Shown here piece after piece: positions 47,893 to 57,138 of a stretch of DNA of 64,000 bases. The first letter of the stretch is position 1, and each line of letters opens with the position of its first letter. The notes below the pieces were generated by a model. The model worked only from the letters and a program-made list of their open reading frames with translations. It did not search any database and was not told the DNA's origin. Source of the stretch: Sulfitobacter sp. DSM 110093 (GTDB lineage: Bacteria; Pseudomonadota; Alphaproteobacteria; Rhodobacterales; Rhodobacteraceae); the NCBI RefSeq assembly GCF_022788715.1, contig NZ_CP085167.1, forward strand, positions 2,555,001-2,619,000. The letters are read 5' to 3'. Made by a program: the position numbers and the translations under genes.

Positions 47893-48594
47893 TCACAAAT
47901 GCAAGAACTGCTCCACGTGATCCCGCTCCTTATGAAAAGCAGGTGAATCGCCTTTCCAGACAATCTCCCCTTTTTCGATGACGAAATAGCGATCAGAAAT
48001 CCGAGAGAGCTCGTCGAGGTTTTTATCAATCAATAAAATCGACAGGCCGTCCTTTTTTAACCTGCCCAACATTGACCAAATCTCCTCGCGGATAAGCGGT
48101 GCCAAACCTTCAGTTGCTTCGTCAAGAATAAGCAGTTTAGGATTGGTCATCAACGCGCGCCCGATGGCCAGCATCTGCTGTTCCCCACCTGACAATTGAA
48201 ACCCAAGGTTATTCACCCGCTGGCTCAAGCGGGGAAAGGCATCATAAACGCGCTCTTGCGTCCAACCATCAGCAATGGGACGGGCGGTGGCACGCAGGTT
48301 CTCGGCTACCGTGAGGGAAGGGAAAATGTGGCGCCCCTCAGGCACCAGCCCCACACCCGCTTGCGCGATCTGGTAGGGGGCAGCGCCGATCATGTCTTTT
48401 TGCGCAATGGTGATCTGCCCCTTAAAAGGTTTGAGCAAGCCCATCAGGCAGCGAATGGTTGTAGTTTTCCCCATGCCATTGCGCCCCATAAGGGTGCTGA
48501 CCTGACCTTCGGTGATGTCCAGATCAACGCCCGACAGGATCTGCGTATTGCCGTATCCGGCATGCAGATTCTCAATATTAACCAGCGTGTTCAT
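47893..48594 (-). CDS. Branched-chain-type ABC transporter ATP-binding protein LivF
   Basis: A 233-residue ATPase: Walker A GRNGMGKTT, signature LSGGEQQMLAIGRAL, Walker B LLILDEATEGLAP. Its start overlaps the LivG-type stop by 4 bases. It is the last gene of a nine-gene operon in which four catabolic genes precede the importer. Confidence 0.92.
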   Translation of the reverse strand: MNTLVNIENLHAGYGNTQILSGVDLDITEGQVSTLMGRNGMGKTTTIRCLMGLLKPFKGQITIAQKDMIGAAPYQIAQAGVGLVPEGRHIFPSLTVAENLRATARPIADGWTQERVYDAFPRLSQRVNNLGFQLSGGEQQMLAIGRALMTNPKLLILDEATEGLAPLIREEIWSMLGRLKKDGLSILLIDKNLDELSRISDRYFVIEKGEIVWKGDSPAFHKERDHVEQFLHL

Positions 48595-49337
48595 TTCCCG
48601 GCCTCTCCCAAATAGGCCGCGCGCGCGACGGGATCGGCGCGCACTTCATCAGGTGTGCCTTGGGCCACGATACTGCCATCAACCAACACCGAAACCGTAT
48701 CGGCCAACTGAAAAATCGCATCCATATCATGTTCCACCATAAGCATCGGAAGCGATCCGCGCAGGCTGGCCAAGAGGGCCACCAATGCGACACCTTCTGC
48801 CCGGCCAAGCCCGGCCATTGGTTCATCTAGCAGCAGAAACTTCGGCCTCCCCGCAAGCGCGATCGCCAATTCCAGCAGGCGCAACTCCCCATGCGACAGA
48901 TCCATCGCCGGGATGTTGGCGCGGTGTTCAAGCCCGACACGCTGCAAGGTGACAAGGGCAAACTCATTAAGCGCAGCTTCGCGCGCGGCATTGCGGAAAA
49001 ACCGCAAGCTCGATCCCGATTTGGCCTGCGCAGCAATGGCGGTGTTTTCCAACGCGGTAAAGCTGGGCAAAACTGTTGTGATCTGGAACGTGCGGCCCAG
49101 TCCGGCTTGTACCCGCCGCGAAACGGACATGTGCGAAATCTCTTGGCCATCCATCAGGATGTTGCCCGAATCCGAGCGTAACCCCCCCGAGATTTGGTGG
49201 ATCAGCGTCGTCTTTCCCGCGCCGTTTGGACCAATCAGTGCATGACATTGACCTGTACCAATGCTGATTGAAATATCTCGGCTGACCGTCAGTGCACCAA
49301 AGCTTTTGTTCAGGTTGCGTATTTCCAAACTGCTCAT
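48591..49337 (-). CDS. Branched-chain-type ABC transporter ATP-binding protein LivG
   Basis: A 248-residue ATPase: Walker A GPNGAGKTT, signature LSHGELRLLELAIAL, Walker B FLLLDEPMAGLGRAEG. The C-terminal extension is usual for LivG. It overlaps both neighbours as ATGA. Confidence 0.92.
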   Translation of the reverse strand: MSSLEIRNLNKSFGALTVSRDISISIGTGQCHALIGPNGAGKTTLIHQISGGLRSDSGNILMDGQEISHMSVSRRVQAGLGRTFQITTVLPSFTALENTAIAAQAKSGSSLRFFRNAAREAALNEFALVTLQRVGLEHRANIPAMDLSHGELRLLELAIALAGRPKFLLLDEPMAGLGRAEGVALVALLASLRGSLPMLMVEHDMDAIFQLADTVSVLVDGSIVAQGTPDEVRADPVARAAYLGEAGK

Positions 49338-50284
49338 GCTGCGCGCCCCTTTGCGTCTTTAGACACAAACAAGTCAGCGATACCGCCTTTTGCAAATAGC
49401 ACCATGAGCACCAAAACAGGGCCATAGATTAGCCGCCATTCATGGAGAAACGAGCCCAGCACTTCCTCAATAATCACGATAAAAAACGCGCCAAGGATCG
49501 CGCCATTGCGGCTTCCCAGCCCACCCAGAACCACGACCACAATCAAATCCCCCGAACGCTGCCATGTGGCAAGTGCAGGGCTGACAAATTCGGCGTGCTG
49601 CACCAGCAATAGGCCTGAGACACCGGCAATCATGGCGGCAATCAGATAGGCAATAAGGCGATAGCGGGTCACGGCATATCCCATCACCTCTGCTCGTTCA
49701 GGATTGTCCCGCGCCGCCCGCAGCACCCGGCCAAACCGCGAGCGGCTGATCTGGAAAACGCCCCACCACGTTGCAAAAAGCGTCCCGACAACAAGGAAAT
49801 AAAGCCCACTACCACTTTGCACAATATCGCTGCCAAATAGGGTCGCCAGCGACCACAGGGTAAGACCGTCATCACCGCCATAGGCCGCAAGGGAGGTCAG
49901 CGTAAAATAGGTCATTTGTCCGAACGCGAGTGTGATCATCAGGAAATAAACCCCGCTGGTGCGCAGCGCGAGGCTGCCCGTAACCAAGGCAACAAAACCC
50001 GTCACAGCAAGCGTAATGACCAGCAGCAAAAGGATGTTTTCAATACCATTTTCCAGCCCGATCGCCGTCGCATAGGCACCAACACCAACAAAGGCCGCAT
50101 GCCCCAAGCTGACCATTCCGCCATGCCCGATCAGCAGGTCAAGCGAGATGGCGGCAATGGCGAGGAGCATCGCTTTGATGATCAATCCGATCAGATACTC
50201 TGACCCGAACAAAGGCAGCAAGAAGGGCATCAACAGCAGCAGACCAAATAGGATCGCCGCAAAAACCAGTGAACGATCCATCAT
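49334..50284 (-). CDS. Branched-chain-type ABC transporter permease LivM
   Basis: A 316-residue permease with about eight hydrophobic helices. Marks are AISLDLLIGHGGMVSLGHAAFVGVGAYA and RAARDNPERAEVMGYAVTRYR. It overlaps the LivH and LivG genes by 4 bases each. Confidence 0.92.
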   Translation of the reverse strand: MMDRSLVFAAILFGLLLLMPFLLPLFGSEYLIGLIIKAMLLAIAAISLDLLIGHGGMVSLGHAAFVGVGAYATAIGLENGIENILLLLVITLAVTGFVALVTGSLALRTSGVYFLMITLAFGQMTYFTLTSLAAYGGDDGLTLWSLATLFGSDIVQSGSGLYFLVVGTLFATWWGVFQISRSRFGRVLRAARDNPERAEVMGYAVTRYRLIAYLIAAMIAGVSGLLLVQHAEFVSPALATWQRSGDLIVVVVLGGLGSRNGAILGAFFIVIIEEVLGSFLHEWRLIYGPVLVLMVLFAKGGIADLFVSKDAKGRAA

Positions 50285-51210
50285 GCGACCCCTTTGGCAG
50301 GCAACAGCCCCTTTGGACGGAACACGAGGATCGCAGCCATCAGGATGTAGATCAGCATCGACGCCAAGGCTGGCCCGATCTGGTTGGCAAATGACGGTGA
50401 AAACAAGGTTGAGAGGATTTCGGTCGCGAAACTGCGCCCAAGTGTGTCGATCAACCCGACGAGTAGCGCTGCAATAAATGCGCCGCCAATTGACCCGATC
50501 CCGCCAATGATGATGACAACAAAGGTGACGATGAGAATATTGTCTCCCATGCCCGGCTCGATCGCGAATATCGGCGCGGCGATGACGCCTGCGAAACCGG
50601 CCAGCATGGCGCCCACACCAAACACGATCATAAACAGACGCTGGATGTTCACCCCAAGCGCGGAAACCATTTCAGCCGAGGTAGCCCCGGCGCGGATCAA
50701 CATGCCGATGCGCGTGTAACTGATGGTGAAATAAAGCACTGCCGCCACAACAAGCCCCGAAATTATGGTGGCGAAGCGGTAGACCGGATAGCGCAGCGTT
50801 TCTGTCAACTGAATGGAACCCGCCAGAAATTCAGGCGGCGCAACAGACAAGGTGGCCGGCCCAAAAACAACCTTGGCCAACTCGTTTAGAAAAATGATGA
50901 TGCCGAATGTTGCCAGCACCTGATCTAGGTGGCTGCGGGTGTAGAGGTGCCGGAAGACAAAAACCTCTAGTAATAGGCCAAATATCAACGCGGTGCCGAG
51001 CGACAAGAACACTGCAACAATAAAGCTGCCAGTCAATTGCACATAGGCATAGACCAGATATGCGCCGACCATATATTGCACCCCATGGGCCAGGTTGATG
51101 AAACCCATCACGCCGAATACAAGCGTCAGCCCCGCAGCAATCAAAAACAACAGCATGCCGTATTGAAGGCCGTTCAGGCACAGAATTAGAAACAGTGTCG
51201 TAGACATCAA
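50281..51210 (-). CDS. Branched-chain-type ABC transporter permease LivH
   Basis: A 309-residue permease with about eight hydrophobic helices. Marks are LVFGVMGFINLAHGVQYMVGAYL and IRAGATSAEMVSALGVNIQR. A perfect 9-bp-stem hairpin separates it from the binding-protein gene. Confidence 0.92.
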   Translation of the reverse strand: MMSTTLFLILCLNGLQYGMLLFLIAAGLTLVFGVMGFINLAHGVQYMVGAYLVYAYVQLTGSFIVAVFLSLGTALIFGLLLEVFVFRHLYTRSHLDQVLATFGIIIFLNELAKVVFGPATLSVAPPEFLAGSIQLTETLRYPVYRFATIISGLVVAAVLYFTISYTRIGMLIRAGATSAEMVSALGVNIQRLFMIVFGVGAMLAGFAGVIAAPIFAIEPGMGDNILIVTFVVIIIGGIGSIGGAFIAALLVGLIDTLGRSFATEILSTLFSPSFANQIGPALASMLIYILMAAILVFRPKGLLPAKGVA

Positions 51211-51238
51211 AATGTGCCTTTTAGATTAGAGAGAAAAT

Positions 51239-51259
51239 GCCTGGCCAATATGGCCAGGC
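51239..51259 (-). promoter_or_regulatory. Perfect 9-bp intercistronic hairpin between livJ and livH
   Basis: GCCTGGCCA and TGGCCAGGC flank the loop ATA, 21 bases after the binding-protein stop (51281). In the minus-strand RNA it is followed by ATTTTCTC, a short U-rich run, so some termination is plausible. Confidence 0.7.
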
Positions 51260-51280
51260 TCCCTTTTGAGGTATCAAAAG

Positions 51281-52450
51281 TTACATTTTGCACTCTTGGT
51301 GGAAGCTATCGGAGTAATCTTCGGCGATAGTGCGCACAAAAGAGGTTTGGTAATTGCCGTCATCCCGTTTGATCACGTTCAACATGTGAAAATCCTGAAC
51401 GGGATAGTGGTTATTGTTGAATGAAAAATCGCCGCGCAGGGAGGTGAAATCAGCCTCTTTGAGGGCTGCGCGCACCGCATCTTTATCGCTCAGGTCGCCG
51501 TCGGTTTTGGCAACGGCACTGTCGATAAGGCTGGCTGCATCGTAGGCCTGCATCGCGTAAGAGCCCGGCACATAGCCGTATTTCGCTTCAAACGCAGAAA
51601 CAAAGGCGGTGTTTGCGTCATTGGCCAGATCCGGCGCCCATGAACCTGCCGCAAGGAACCCAACAGCCGCATCTTTTTGCCCCGGCAATGTTGTTTCATC
51701 TGTGGTGAAAACGGACATGAATTTTGTATTTTCAGACAGGCCCGCATTGGCGAACTGATTGACCAAACGCACACCCATGCCGCCGGGCATAAAGGTAAAG
51801 ACTGCATCAGCATCCGAAGTGGAAATCCGCGCCAGTTCAGCCGAGAAATCTTGATGCCCTAGTGGCGTGAAAACCTCGTCGGTGACTGTGCCTTCAAAGG
51901 TTTGTTTGAAACCTTCAATGTTGTCACGACCCGCCTGATAGTTGGGAACCATGGTAAACACACTTTCGAACCCTTCTTCATTGGCGATCATGCCGCTGAT
52001 TTCTGCGTTCTGGTTATTCTGATAAGAGGTTACAAAGAAATAGGGGTTACAATTGCGCCCCGCAAAGGTCGACGGGCCCGCATTTGGGCTGACCAAGAAC
52101 GTCTCTGATTGCACAACAGGCTTGAAAATCGCCTGAAGCATGTTCGAAAACACGGTACCGACGACAAAATCAACCTCATCGCGTTCAACAAGTGAGGTGG
52201 CTTTGAGCAGAGCCACATCTGGCTTGAGTTCATCGTCTTCGACGATCAGTTCGATTTTCTGGCCACCCAACATGCCGTCTTTTTCGTCCAGCGCAAGCTG
52301 GAACCCGTCAACGATCTGCTGCCCGAGCGCTGCGGGAGGGCCGGAAAGTGTTACGACCATCCCAATTTTGATGTCTTCGGCAAGGGCCATCGACCCTAGC
52401 GCCGTGCTCATCGCAAGACTCGCTGTCAGATATTTAAGATGTTTCTTCAT
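51281..52450 (-). CDS. Branched-chain-type ABC transporter substrate-binding protein (LivJ-like)
   Basis: A 389-residue periplasmic binding protein (leader MKKHLKYLTASLAMSTALGS, cleavage near MALAED). Family marks are IKIGMVVTLSGPPAALGQQ, LVERDEVDFVVGTVFSNM and TFAGRNCNPYFFVTSYQNNQ. Such proteins next to oxygenase/hydrolase genes usually bind aromatic acids or amides rather than leucine. It lies 92 bases downstream of the flavin monooxygenase gene on the same strand. Confidence 0.92.
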   Translation of the reverse strand: MKKHLKYLTASLAMSTALGSMALAEDIKIGMVVTLSGPPAALGQQIVDGFQLALDEKDGMLGGQKIELIVEDDELKPDVALLKATSLVERDEVDFVVGTVFSNMLQAIFKPVVQSETFLVSPNAGPSTFAGRNCNPYFFVTSYQNNQNAEISGMIANEEGFESVFTMVPNYQAGRDNIEGFKQTFEGTVTDEVFTPLGHQDFSAELARISTSDADAVFTFMPGGMGVRLVNQFANAGLSENTKFMSVFTTDETTLPGQKDAAVGFLAAGSWAPDLANDANTAFVSAFEAKYGYVPGSYAMQAYDAASLIDSAVAKTDGDLSDKDAVRAALKEADFTSLRGDFSFNNNHYPVQDFHMLNVIKRDDGNYQTSFVRTIAEDYSDSFHQECKM

Positions 52451-52542
52451 GTTCGTTTCTCCCTGGTTTGCCCCTTGTTATTTTGCGGGGCTTAGTTGTT
52501 CCGGCTTTATGCGAGCCAGTCTTACATCCTTATCGCGTTTTT

Positions 52543-53787
52543 TCAGCTACCATTGACTGGCTGTTGAGCAGAGAAGCCTGCCATTGTTGCATAGCCTTTG
52601 ACGATGCTCTCTCTGTCGGCAACACTCAAGATATCATTGATGTTATCAAAACCTGCAGGTTTGAGTCGCTCAACCTCATCAATCACCCGCTCCGGGCCTC
52701 CGATGCGGTTTGTCCTCACAATTTCGGCGGTCTTGGGCAAACGTTCCAACTCATAGCGGTACAAAGCTTCGCGCGGGTGTTCGGCTTTTGCCAGTTGATC
52801 CGCCAGACAGCGCGCATCCAAAATCGCCTGCGCGGCTCCATTTGATCCAACCGGATACATCGGATGCGCGGCATCCCCGAGCAGGGTCACGCGCCCATGT
52901 GTCCAACGCGGCAACGGATCACGGTCCGCCATTGGATACTCAAAGATCGGACCGCTTGCTCGCACAAGCGCCTCAACGTCCATTCCCGGCACGTGAAAGC
53001 GCTTTGCGTAGGGCAGCACCTTTGCCAACGGTGCCATTTTCGACCAACTTTCAGGCGGCGGTGGGGAAACACTTGCATCTGCCATGCGGATGTTCACCAC
53101 CCAGTTCATCAGCTGACGGCCATCCTTGGCTGGTGCAATCGGATAAAGAACAAGTTTGCCCCCCAGCCCGCCAGCAATCGCCATTGTCTCGCCGTCCTCC
53201 CAAACCGGCCATTCAGCGGCGCCGCGCCACATGACCACCCCCGCCCAGCTGGGAGGGCCTTCGCTTGGGTAAAATTGGCGGCGTCCCACACTGTGAATGC
53301 CGTCTGCACAGATAAGCACTTCGCCACGCAACGTGCGCGAAGAACACCCGTCATGCGCATCTGTGAAATGCGCGCTGACACCTGCATCGTCTTGCACGAA
53401 ACCAGCCAGACGCAGCCCTGTTTGCACCGCCTCCGGCCCCATCCGTTCGATCACCGCATCGAGCAGCAGTTTTTGCAACCGCCCGCGGTGGATCGAAAAC
53501 TGGGGGTGCTCATGACCTGCATGTGTGCCGCGCAATTCGCGCCACACTTCTTGGCCCGTTCGGGTAAGATAACGCAGCTCGCGCGTGCGCAGCCCCACCT
53601 CGTCCAGCCGCGACAACAGACCAAGCTCGGCAAGCTCGGCGATTGAATGAGGCAAGGTGTTGATGCCAACACCCACTTCGCGCACCTGTGTGGCCTGCTC
53701 GATCACCTGTGATTTGATGCCGCGCTTGTGCAACATCAGCGCGGCGGTCAGCCCGCCAATGCCAGCGCCTGCAATCAGGATAGTCAT
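52543..53787 (-). CDS. FAD-dependent aromatic hydroxylase-type monooxygenase
   Basis: A 414-residue group A flavoprotein monooxygenase. FAD-binding GAGIGGLTAALMLHKRG (about 6-22), the DG-type motif CADGIHSVGRRQF and GDAAHPMYPVGSNGAAQAI (about 295-313) are all present. It resembles salicylate hydroxylase/PhzS-like enzymes that hydroxylate aromatic acids using NAD(P)H and O2. It overlaps the cupin gene upstream as ATGA. In this operon it likely hydroxylates an aromatic product of the alpha/beta-hydrolase; substrate inferred. Confidence 0.9.
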   Translation of the reverse strand: MTILIAGAGIGGLTAALMLHKRGIKSQVIEQATQVREVGVGINTLPHSIAELAELGLLSRLDEVGLRTRELRYLTRTGQEVWRELRGTHAGHEHPQFSIHRGRLQKLLLDAVIERMGPEAVQTGLRLAGFVQDDAGVSAHFTDAHDGCSSRTLRGEVLICADGIHSVGRRQFYPSEGPPSWAGVVMWRGAAEWPVWEDGETMAIAGGLGGKLVLYPIAPAKDGRQLMNWVVNIRMADASVSPPPPESWSKMAPLAKVLPYAKRFHVPGMDVEALVRASGPIFEYPMADRDPLPRWTHGRVTLLGDAAHPMYPVGSNGAAQAILDARCLADQLAKAEHPREALYRYELERLPKTAEIVRTNRIGGPERVIDEVERLKPAGFDNINDILSVADRESIVKGYATMAGFSAQQPVNGS

Positions 53788-54254
53788 GCGCTATCTCCCT
53801 CCCCCTCTGGGGGCGGCAGGAAATCAATCGCATGGGCCGCTGACACCGCAACAACATCCGCTGGATTGGCGTCAGGCCCCAAATTATTCAGTGCCCAAAA
53901 CAGATCATAAAGCCGCAAGGACGGGGTCACCCAGAACAATGTTTTGACCGCACTAGGCGTCTTGTTAAAGATGCCATGCGGAATACCGCGCGGGAGTTTT
54001 ACAAGGTCACCCGGCTCGGCGATCATTTCCACGCCATCAAGCAAAAAATCGAATTTACCCTCAAGAATATAAAGGAATTCATCCTGTTCGGGATGGATGT
54101 GAGGCGGCACAAATGTCCCCGGCGGCAAGGTTGCATGCCATGAAAAACAATCCTCCGTCAGTTGCTTGGGAACATAAATTTGCCCAAGGATATTCCAACG
54201 AATAGCATCCATACTGTCTTGGGATTTAACAATGCCAGCTTCCATTTCTGTCAT
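53784..54254 (-). CDS. Cupin-domain protein (first of a paralogous pair)
   Basis: A 156-residue single cupin. Metal-site motif 1 is PPHIHPEQDEFLYILEG (His-x-His and Glu ligands); motif 2 is PGDLVKLPRGIPHGIFN. It resembles the cupin encoded at 55097-55546 over its whole length, including the tail IDFLPPP. Small cupins in such operons act as dioxygenases, isomerases or ligand-binding proteins; which applies is not evident. It overlaps both neighbouring genes by 4 bases. Confidence 0.87.
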   Translation of the reverse strand: MTEMEAGIVKSQDSMDAIRWNILGQIYVPKQLTEDCFSWHATLPPGTFVPPHIHPEQDEFLYILEGKFDFLLDGVEMIAEPGDLVKLPRGIPHGIFNKTPSAVKTLFWVTPSLRLYDLFWALNNLGPDANPADVVAVSAAHAIDFLPPPEGEGDSA

Positions 54255-55093
54255 GTGTCGGTTCCTTTAAGTTTTGCGCTGCCTAAGAAAGCGTCAGTAA
54301 TTGGCGAGTTTGGCAGTTTGAGGCCTTCAAGAACTGTGAAGTGATTATGCAAGCCCTCTATGTGATGCCGCGCTGCGACGCCCAAACCTTGCCACATCAT
54401 GGGCAATAGGCTGGTTTGCCGGATGAATTCAGGCCGCTCGCCCCCGCCAACCCAGCAGGTCAACGTACCCGCGCAAACGGGATCACGCAGCACGGCACTT
54501 TCGGCGCGCGCCTCCTGTGCATCAAGTTTCAGCGTCTCATTCATCTTCGTGTGCATCAAAGGGCGCAAATCATGGAGCCCGCTGATCGACAACGTATGCT
54601 CAATGCGCGCCTGCACTTCCGGCTCGAGGGGGCAGTCATCGCACAGCATCCGCGTCGCCAGATGTCCGCCCGCTGAATGCCCGGCCAGATGGATCGGCCC
54701 GTCCACGCGCGCGGCAGCCACGGTAATCGCCCGGCCAATTTCGCGGGTGATCTGCGCAATTCGGGCCTGCGGGGTTAATGTATAGCTAGGGATGCACACA
54801 GCCCAGCCCGCAGCGCGCATTCCTTCCGCAAAGTCCGTCCAGTGAGACTTATTTAAGCGCATCCAAAATCCGCCATGCACAAAAACTGCAAGACCTTTCG
54901 GAGCGCCGTCGGGCCAGACGATATCAAGCTTCTGACGTGGCTCATCGCCGTAAGGGATGTCTTCCTCTAGCCGCCGATCCGACAAATCCGCGCGATAGCT
55001 TGCGGCGCGGTTTGCCCAAAAATCCGGCAACAGATGAGAATTTTCCACATATGCCATATTGGCAAAAGCATCATCCCAATCGATTGATTGCAT
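54251..55093 (-). CDS. Alpha/beta hydrolase, kynurenine-formamidase-like
   Basis: A 280-residue serine hydrolase. The oxyanion motif HGGFWMRLNKSHW (about 94-106) and nucleophile elbow GHSAGGHLA (about 143-151) match arylformamidase-type enzymes. The C-terminal His of the triad is probably in GLHNHFTVLE. Such enzymes cleave N-formyl or ester bonds of aromatic amines. Flanked by two cupins and a flavin monooxygenase, it probably releases the aromatic intermediate of the pathway. It starts 3 bases after the upstream cupin stop. Confidence 0.85.
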   Translation of the reverse strand: MQSIDWDDAFANMAYVENSHLLPDFWANRAASYRADLSDRRLEEDIPYGDEPRQKLDIVWPDGAPKGLAVFVHGGFWMRLNKSHWTDFAEGMRAAGWAVCIPSYTLTPQARIAQITREIGRAITVAAARVDGPIHLAGHSAGGHLATRMLCDDCPLEPEVQARIEHTLSISGLHDLRPLMHTKMNETLKLDAQEARAESAVLRDPVCAGTLTCWVGGGERPEFIRQTSLLPMMWQGLGVAARHHIEGLHNHFTVLEGLKLPNSPITDAFLGSAKLKGTDT

Positions 55094-55096
55094 TTT

Positions 55097-55546
55097 TTAA
55101 ACCTGCTCTGGCGCGTCAGGAGGCGGCAGGAAATCGACCTCATACAGCGCCGAAATCCGCACCAGTTCCGCAGGATCAGTGACACCGTCCAACTCTATAA
55201 AAAGCTCGTAAAGCTTACGGGAAGGGGCCACCCCAAAGATGCAGGTGGCAGGCTTGCCAGAGCGGTTGAATATGCCATGCGCTTCGCCGCGGGGCATTTT
55301 TATAGTGTCGCCCGGCCCCGCTTTATGCAGTTCCGGCCCGAACTCAACCTCAAGGTCTCCCTCAAGCACATAGATCCATTCATCTTGATGGGGATGGATA
55401 TGTGGCGGCACAAAACTGTCGGCAGGAAGCGCAGCATGCCAAACAAATGTATCCTCGCTATAGAGCTTTGGAACATAGGTCTGCCCTACGACATTCCAGC
55501 TATGATCGTTCAATCCACGATTGGCTTTGGTGACAGCGTTTTTCAT
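55097..55546 (-). CDS. Cupin-domain protein (second of a paralogous pair)
   Basis: A 149-residue cupin with PPHIHPHQDEWIYVLEG (metal ligands) and PGDTIKMPRGEAHGIFN. Shared segments with the other cupin (WNVVGQTYVPK versus WNILGQIYVPK; VDFLPPP tail) show the two are paralogs kept in one operon. First gene of the nine-gene catabolic/importer operon, divergent from the AraC-type regulator. Confidence 0.87.
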   Translation of the reverse strand: MKNAVTKANRGLNDHSWNVVGQTYVPKLYSEDTFVWHAALPADSFVPPHIHPHQDEWIYVLEGDLEVEFGPELHKAGPGDTIKMPRGEAHGIFNRSGKPATCIFGVAPSRKLYELFIELDGVTDPAELVRISALYEVDFLPPPDAPEQV

Positions 55547-55584
55547 CTTGATACCCCGATTTGGTGAAACTTTTTACAGACACT

Positions 55585-55598
55585 GCACCAGAAGGTGC
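55585..55598. promoter_or_regulatory. Short inverted repeat GCACC-N4-GGTGC in the cupin/AraC divergent promoter
   Basis: A 5-4-5 dyad (GCACCAGAAGGTGC), 39 bases upstream of the cupin start. It is short, and AraC proteins more often use direct repeats, so this is only a weak operator candidate. Confidence 0.25.
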
Positions 55599-55703
55599 CA
55601 AACCGGTTATCCAGAAAACGAACGTAAGTTTGCGCCGGATGCTTTAAGCTTGAAATAAACGTGGTTCTCTCTAGCCTGCCTCTAAGGAGTATAACCGATC
55701 ACC

Positions 55704-56681
55704 ATGTCACTGCACCGCCAGTCATACTTTTCAGACCATCCTGTCTTGCGCACGCGCGATCTTGACGAGGCGCGCTTTAAAGTGTCGCAAAGGTTCTGCG
55801 ATCACCGGTTGGATGTGAGCAATCGCAACTCACAGCTTTCAGTGACCCACAACGCAGTGCGCGGGCAGCATTTATCGGTAAATTATCTATCTTACGGAGC
55901 CGAGGTCACCGTTGATCCGGGCGAATTAGGCTCTTTCTATTTGTTCCAGATGCCGTTGTCGGGCAAAGCCAGCGTTGCGCACCGGGGCGACGAGATGACT
56001 GCGCATGTCGGCATGGGAACGATTTTAAATCCTGACCGCTCTGCGCTTTTGCGGTGGGGGGAAAGCTGTCAAAAGCTCTTGTTCCAGATCGATAGTGCGC
56101 ATCTTGAGACCGTTGCCCGCAATCTCACAGGGGCACCGCCTCCCGGCCCGATCCGCTTTGATATGAAGGTCGATTTCACACGACCCAACGGTAGAAAACT
56201 GCAACGCGCCTTTGCCGCATGCGCGGCTGCGATTGAAAACGGCGGGCTGTTTCAGCGCCCCCTTTCGGGCAGTGACCTGCAGGTTGAGCATGATTTGGTT
56301 TATGCGTTACTGACACTCCAAAAGAGCAATATTTCTCATATAATTGCCCGATCGGATGGCGGCACCAGACCCCGCGACATCCGCCATGCGCTCGAGTTCA
56401 TGCATGCCAACCTAGCCGAACAGATCACAGTGCTTGATATCGCGACCGCGGCCGAAGTGAATGTCCGTACGCTGCAAAAATCATTTCTGCGGGTTTTTCG
56501 AAAGACACCGATGCAGGTCTTGCGCGATACCCGATTGGACGCGGCGCATTACCTGCTCCATGCCCGGCGTGATGTGCCCAGCGTTTCCGAGGCCGCTTAT
56601 TCTTGCGGCTTCTCGCACATGGGTCGCTTTGCATCTTACTACCGCACTCGATTTGGCCACACGCCTTGTAAGCGCAAGTGA
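55704..56681 (+). CDS. AraC-family transcriptional regulator
   Basis: A 325-residue regulator. The C-terminal double HTH (about 225-322) reads ITVLDIATAAEVNVRTLQKS, then SVSEAAYSCGFSHMGRFASY and RFGHTPCKRK. The N-terminal 200 residues match the AraC-binding-like domain of regulators of aromatic-compound pathways (GELGSFYLFQMPLSGKA). AAGGAG lies 14 bases before the ATG, farther than usual, so the start is slightly uncertain. It is divergent from the cupin-hydrolase-monooxygenase-importer operon and is its probable activator. Confidence 0.9.
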   Translation: MSLHRQSYFSDHPVLRTRDLDEARFKVSQRFCDHRLDVSNRNSQLSVTHNAVRGQHLSVNYLSYGAEVTVDPGELGSFYLFQMPLSGKASVAHRGDEMTAHVGMGTILNPDRSALLRWGESCQKLLFQIDSAHLETVARNLTGAPPPGPIRFDMKVDFTRPNGRKLQRAFAACAAAIENGGLFQRPLSGSDLQVEHDLVYALLTLQKSNISHIIARSDGGTRPRDIRHALEFMHANLAEQITVLDIATAAEVNVRTLQKSFLRVFRKTPMQVLRDTRLDAAHYLLHARRDVPSVSEAAYSCGFSHMGRFASYYRTRFGHTPCKRK

Positions 56682-57138
56682 ACTGGAATGAGTAATTTGT
56701 GGCCGCTGTAGGCGAAACATAATACATTCCCTGCCCTGGATCCTGCCCCTATCTTAACGGCGTCTACCCCCCAGAGCGAACCAAATAACACAACATCAAT
56801 AAGGCAGACATATCGAGGATGGGGTCACCCAGGGTTTCACACATTCAATCACAGTCTCATAGCTATCATGTAGTGAAGTGGCGGAGGCTCAGCCCACCTG
56901 TTCTGCTACCCAACTTTGGTCAGCCAGCAGCGCAATCGAGTACCGTACAAGCCTCGGCCTTATGCCCTGAAAACAGGCCAAGCTTTTGTCCGCCCCGCCT
57001 ATCCAACCGTGTCTCAGCTTATGAAGCACGGGCCGAATGCCACTTGGAGTTGCGGATCAATGGACAATTCAACTGTCCAACCATTGAACAAGACGGCCAC
57101 CCTAGGGGGGCAGCCGCCTGTGCCGCGCTTATCGCAAA
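56682..57138. other. 457-bp intergenic region between convergent araC and the YHYH cluster
   Basis: Several short plus-strand frames (for example 56819-57169) lack ribosome sites and run into the convergent gene; I do not call them. I see no strong terminator hairpin. The base composition is less GC-rich than in the flanking genes. Confidence 0.45.
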
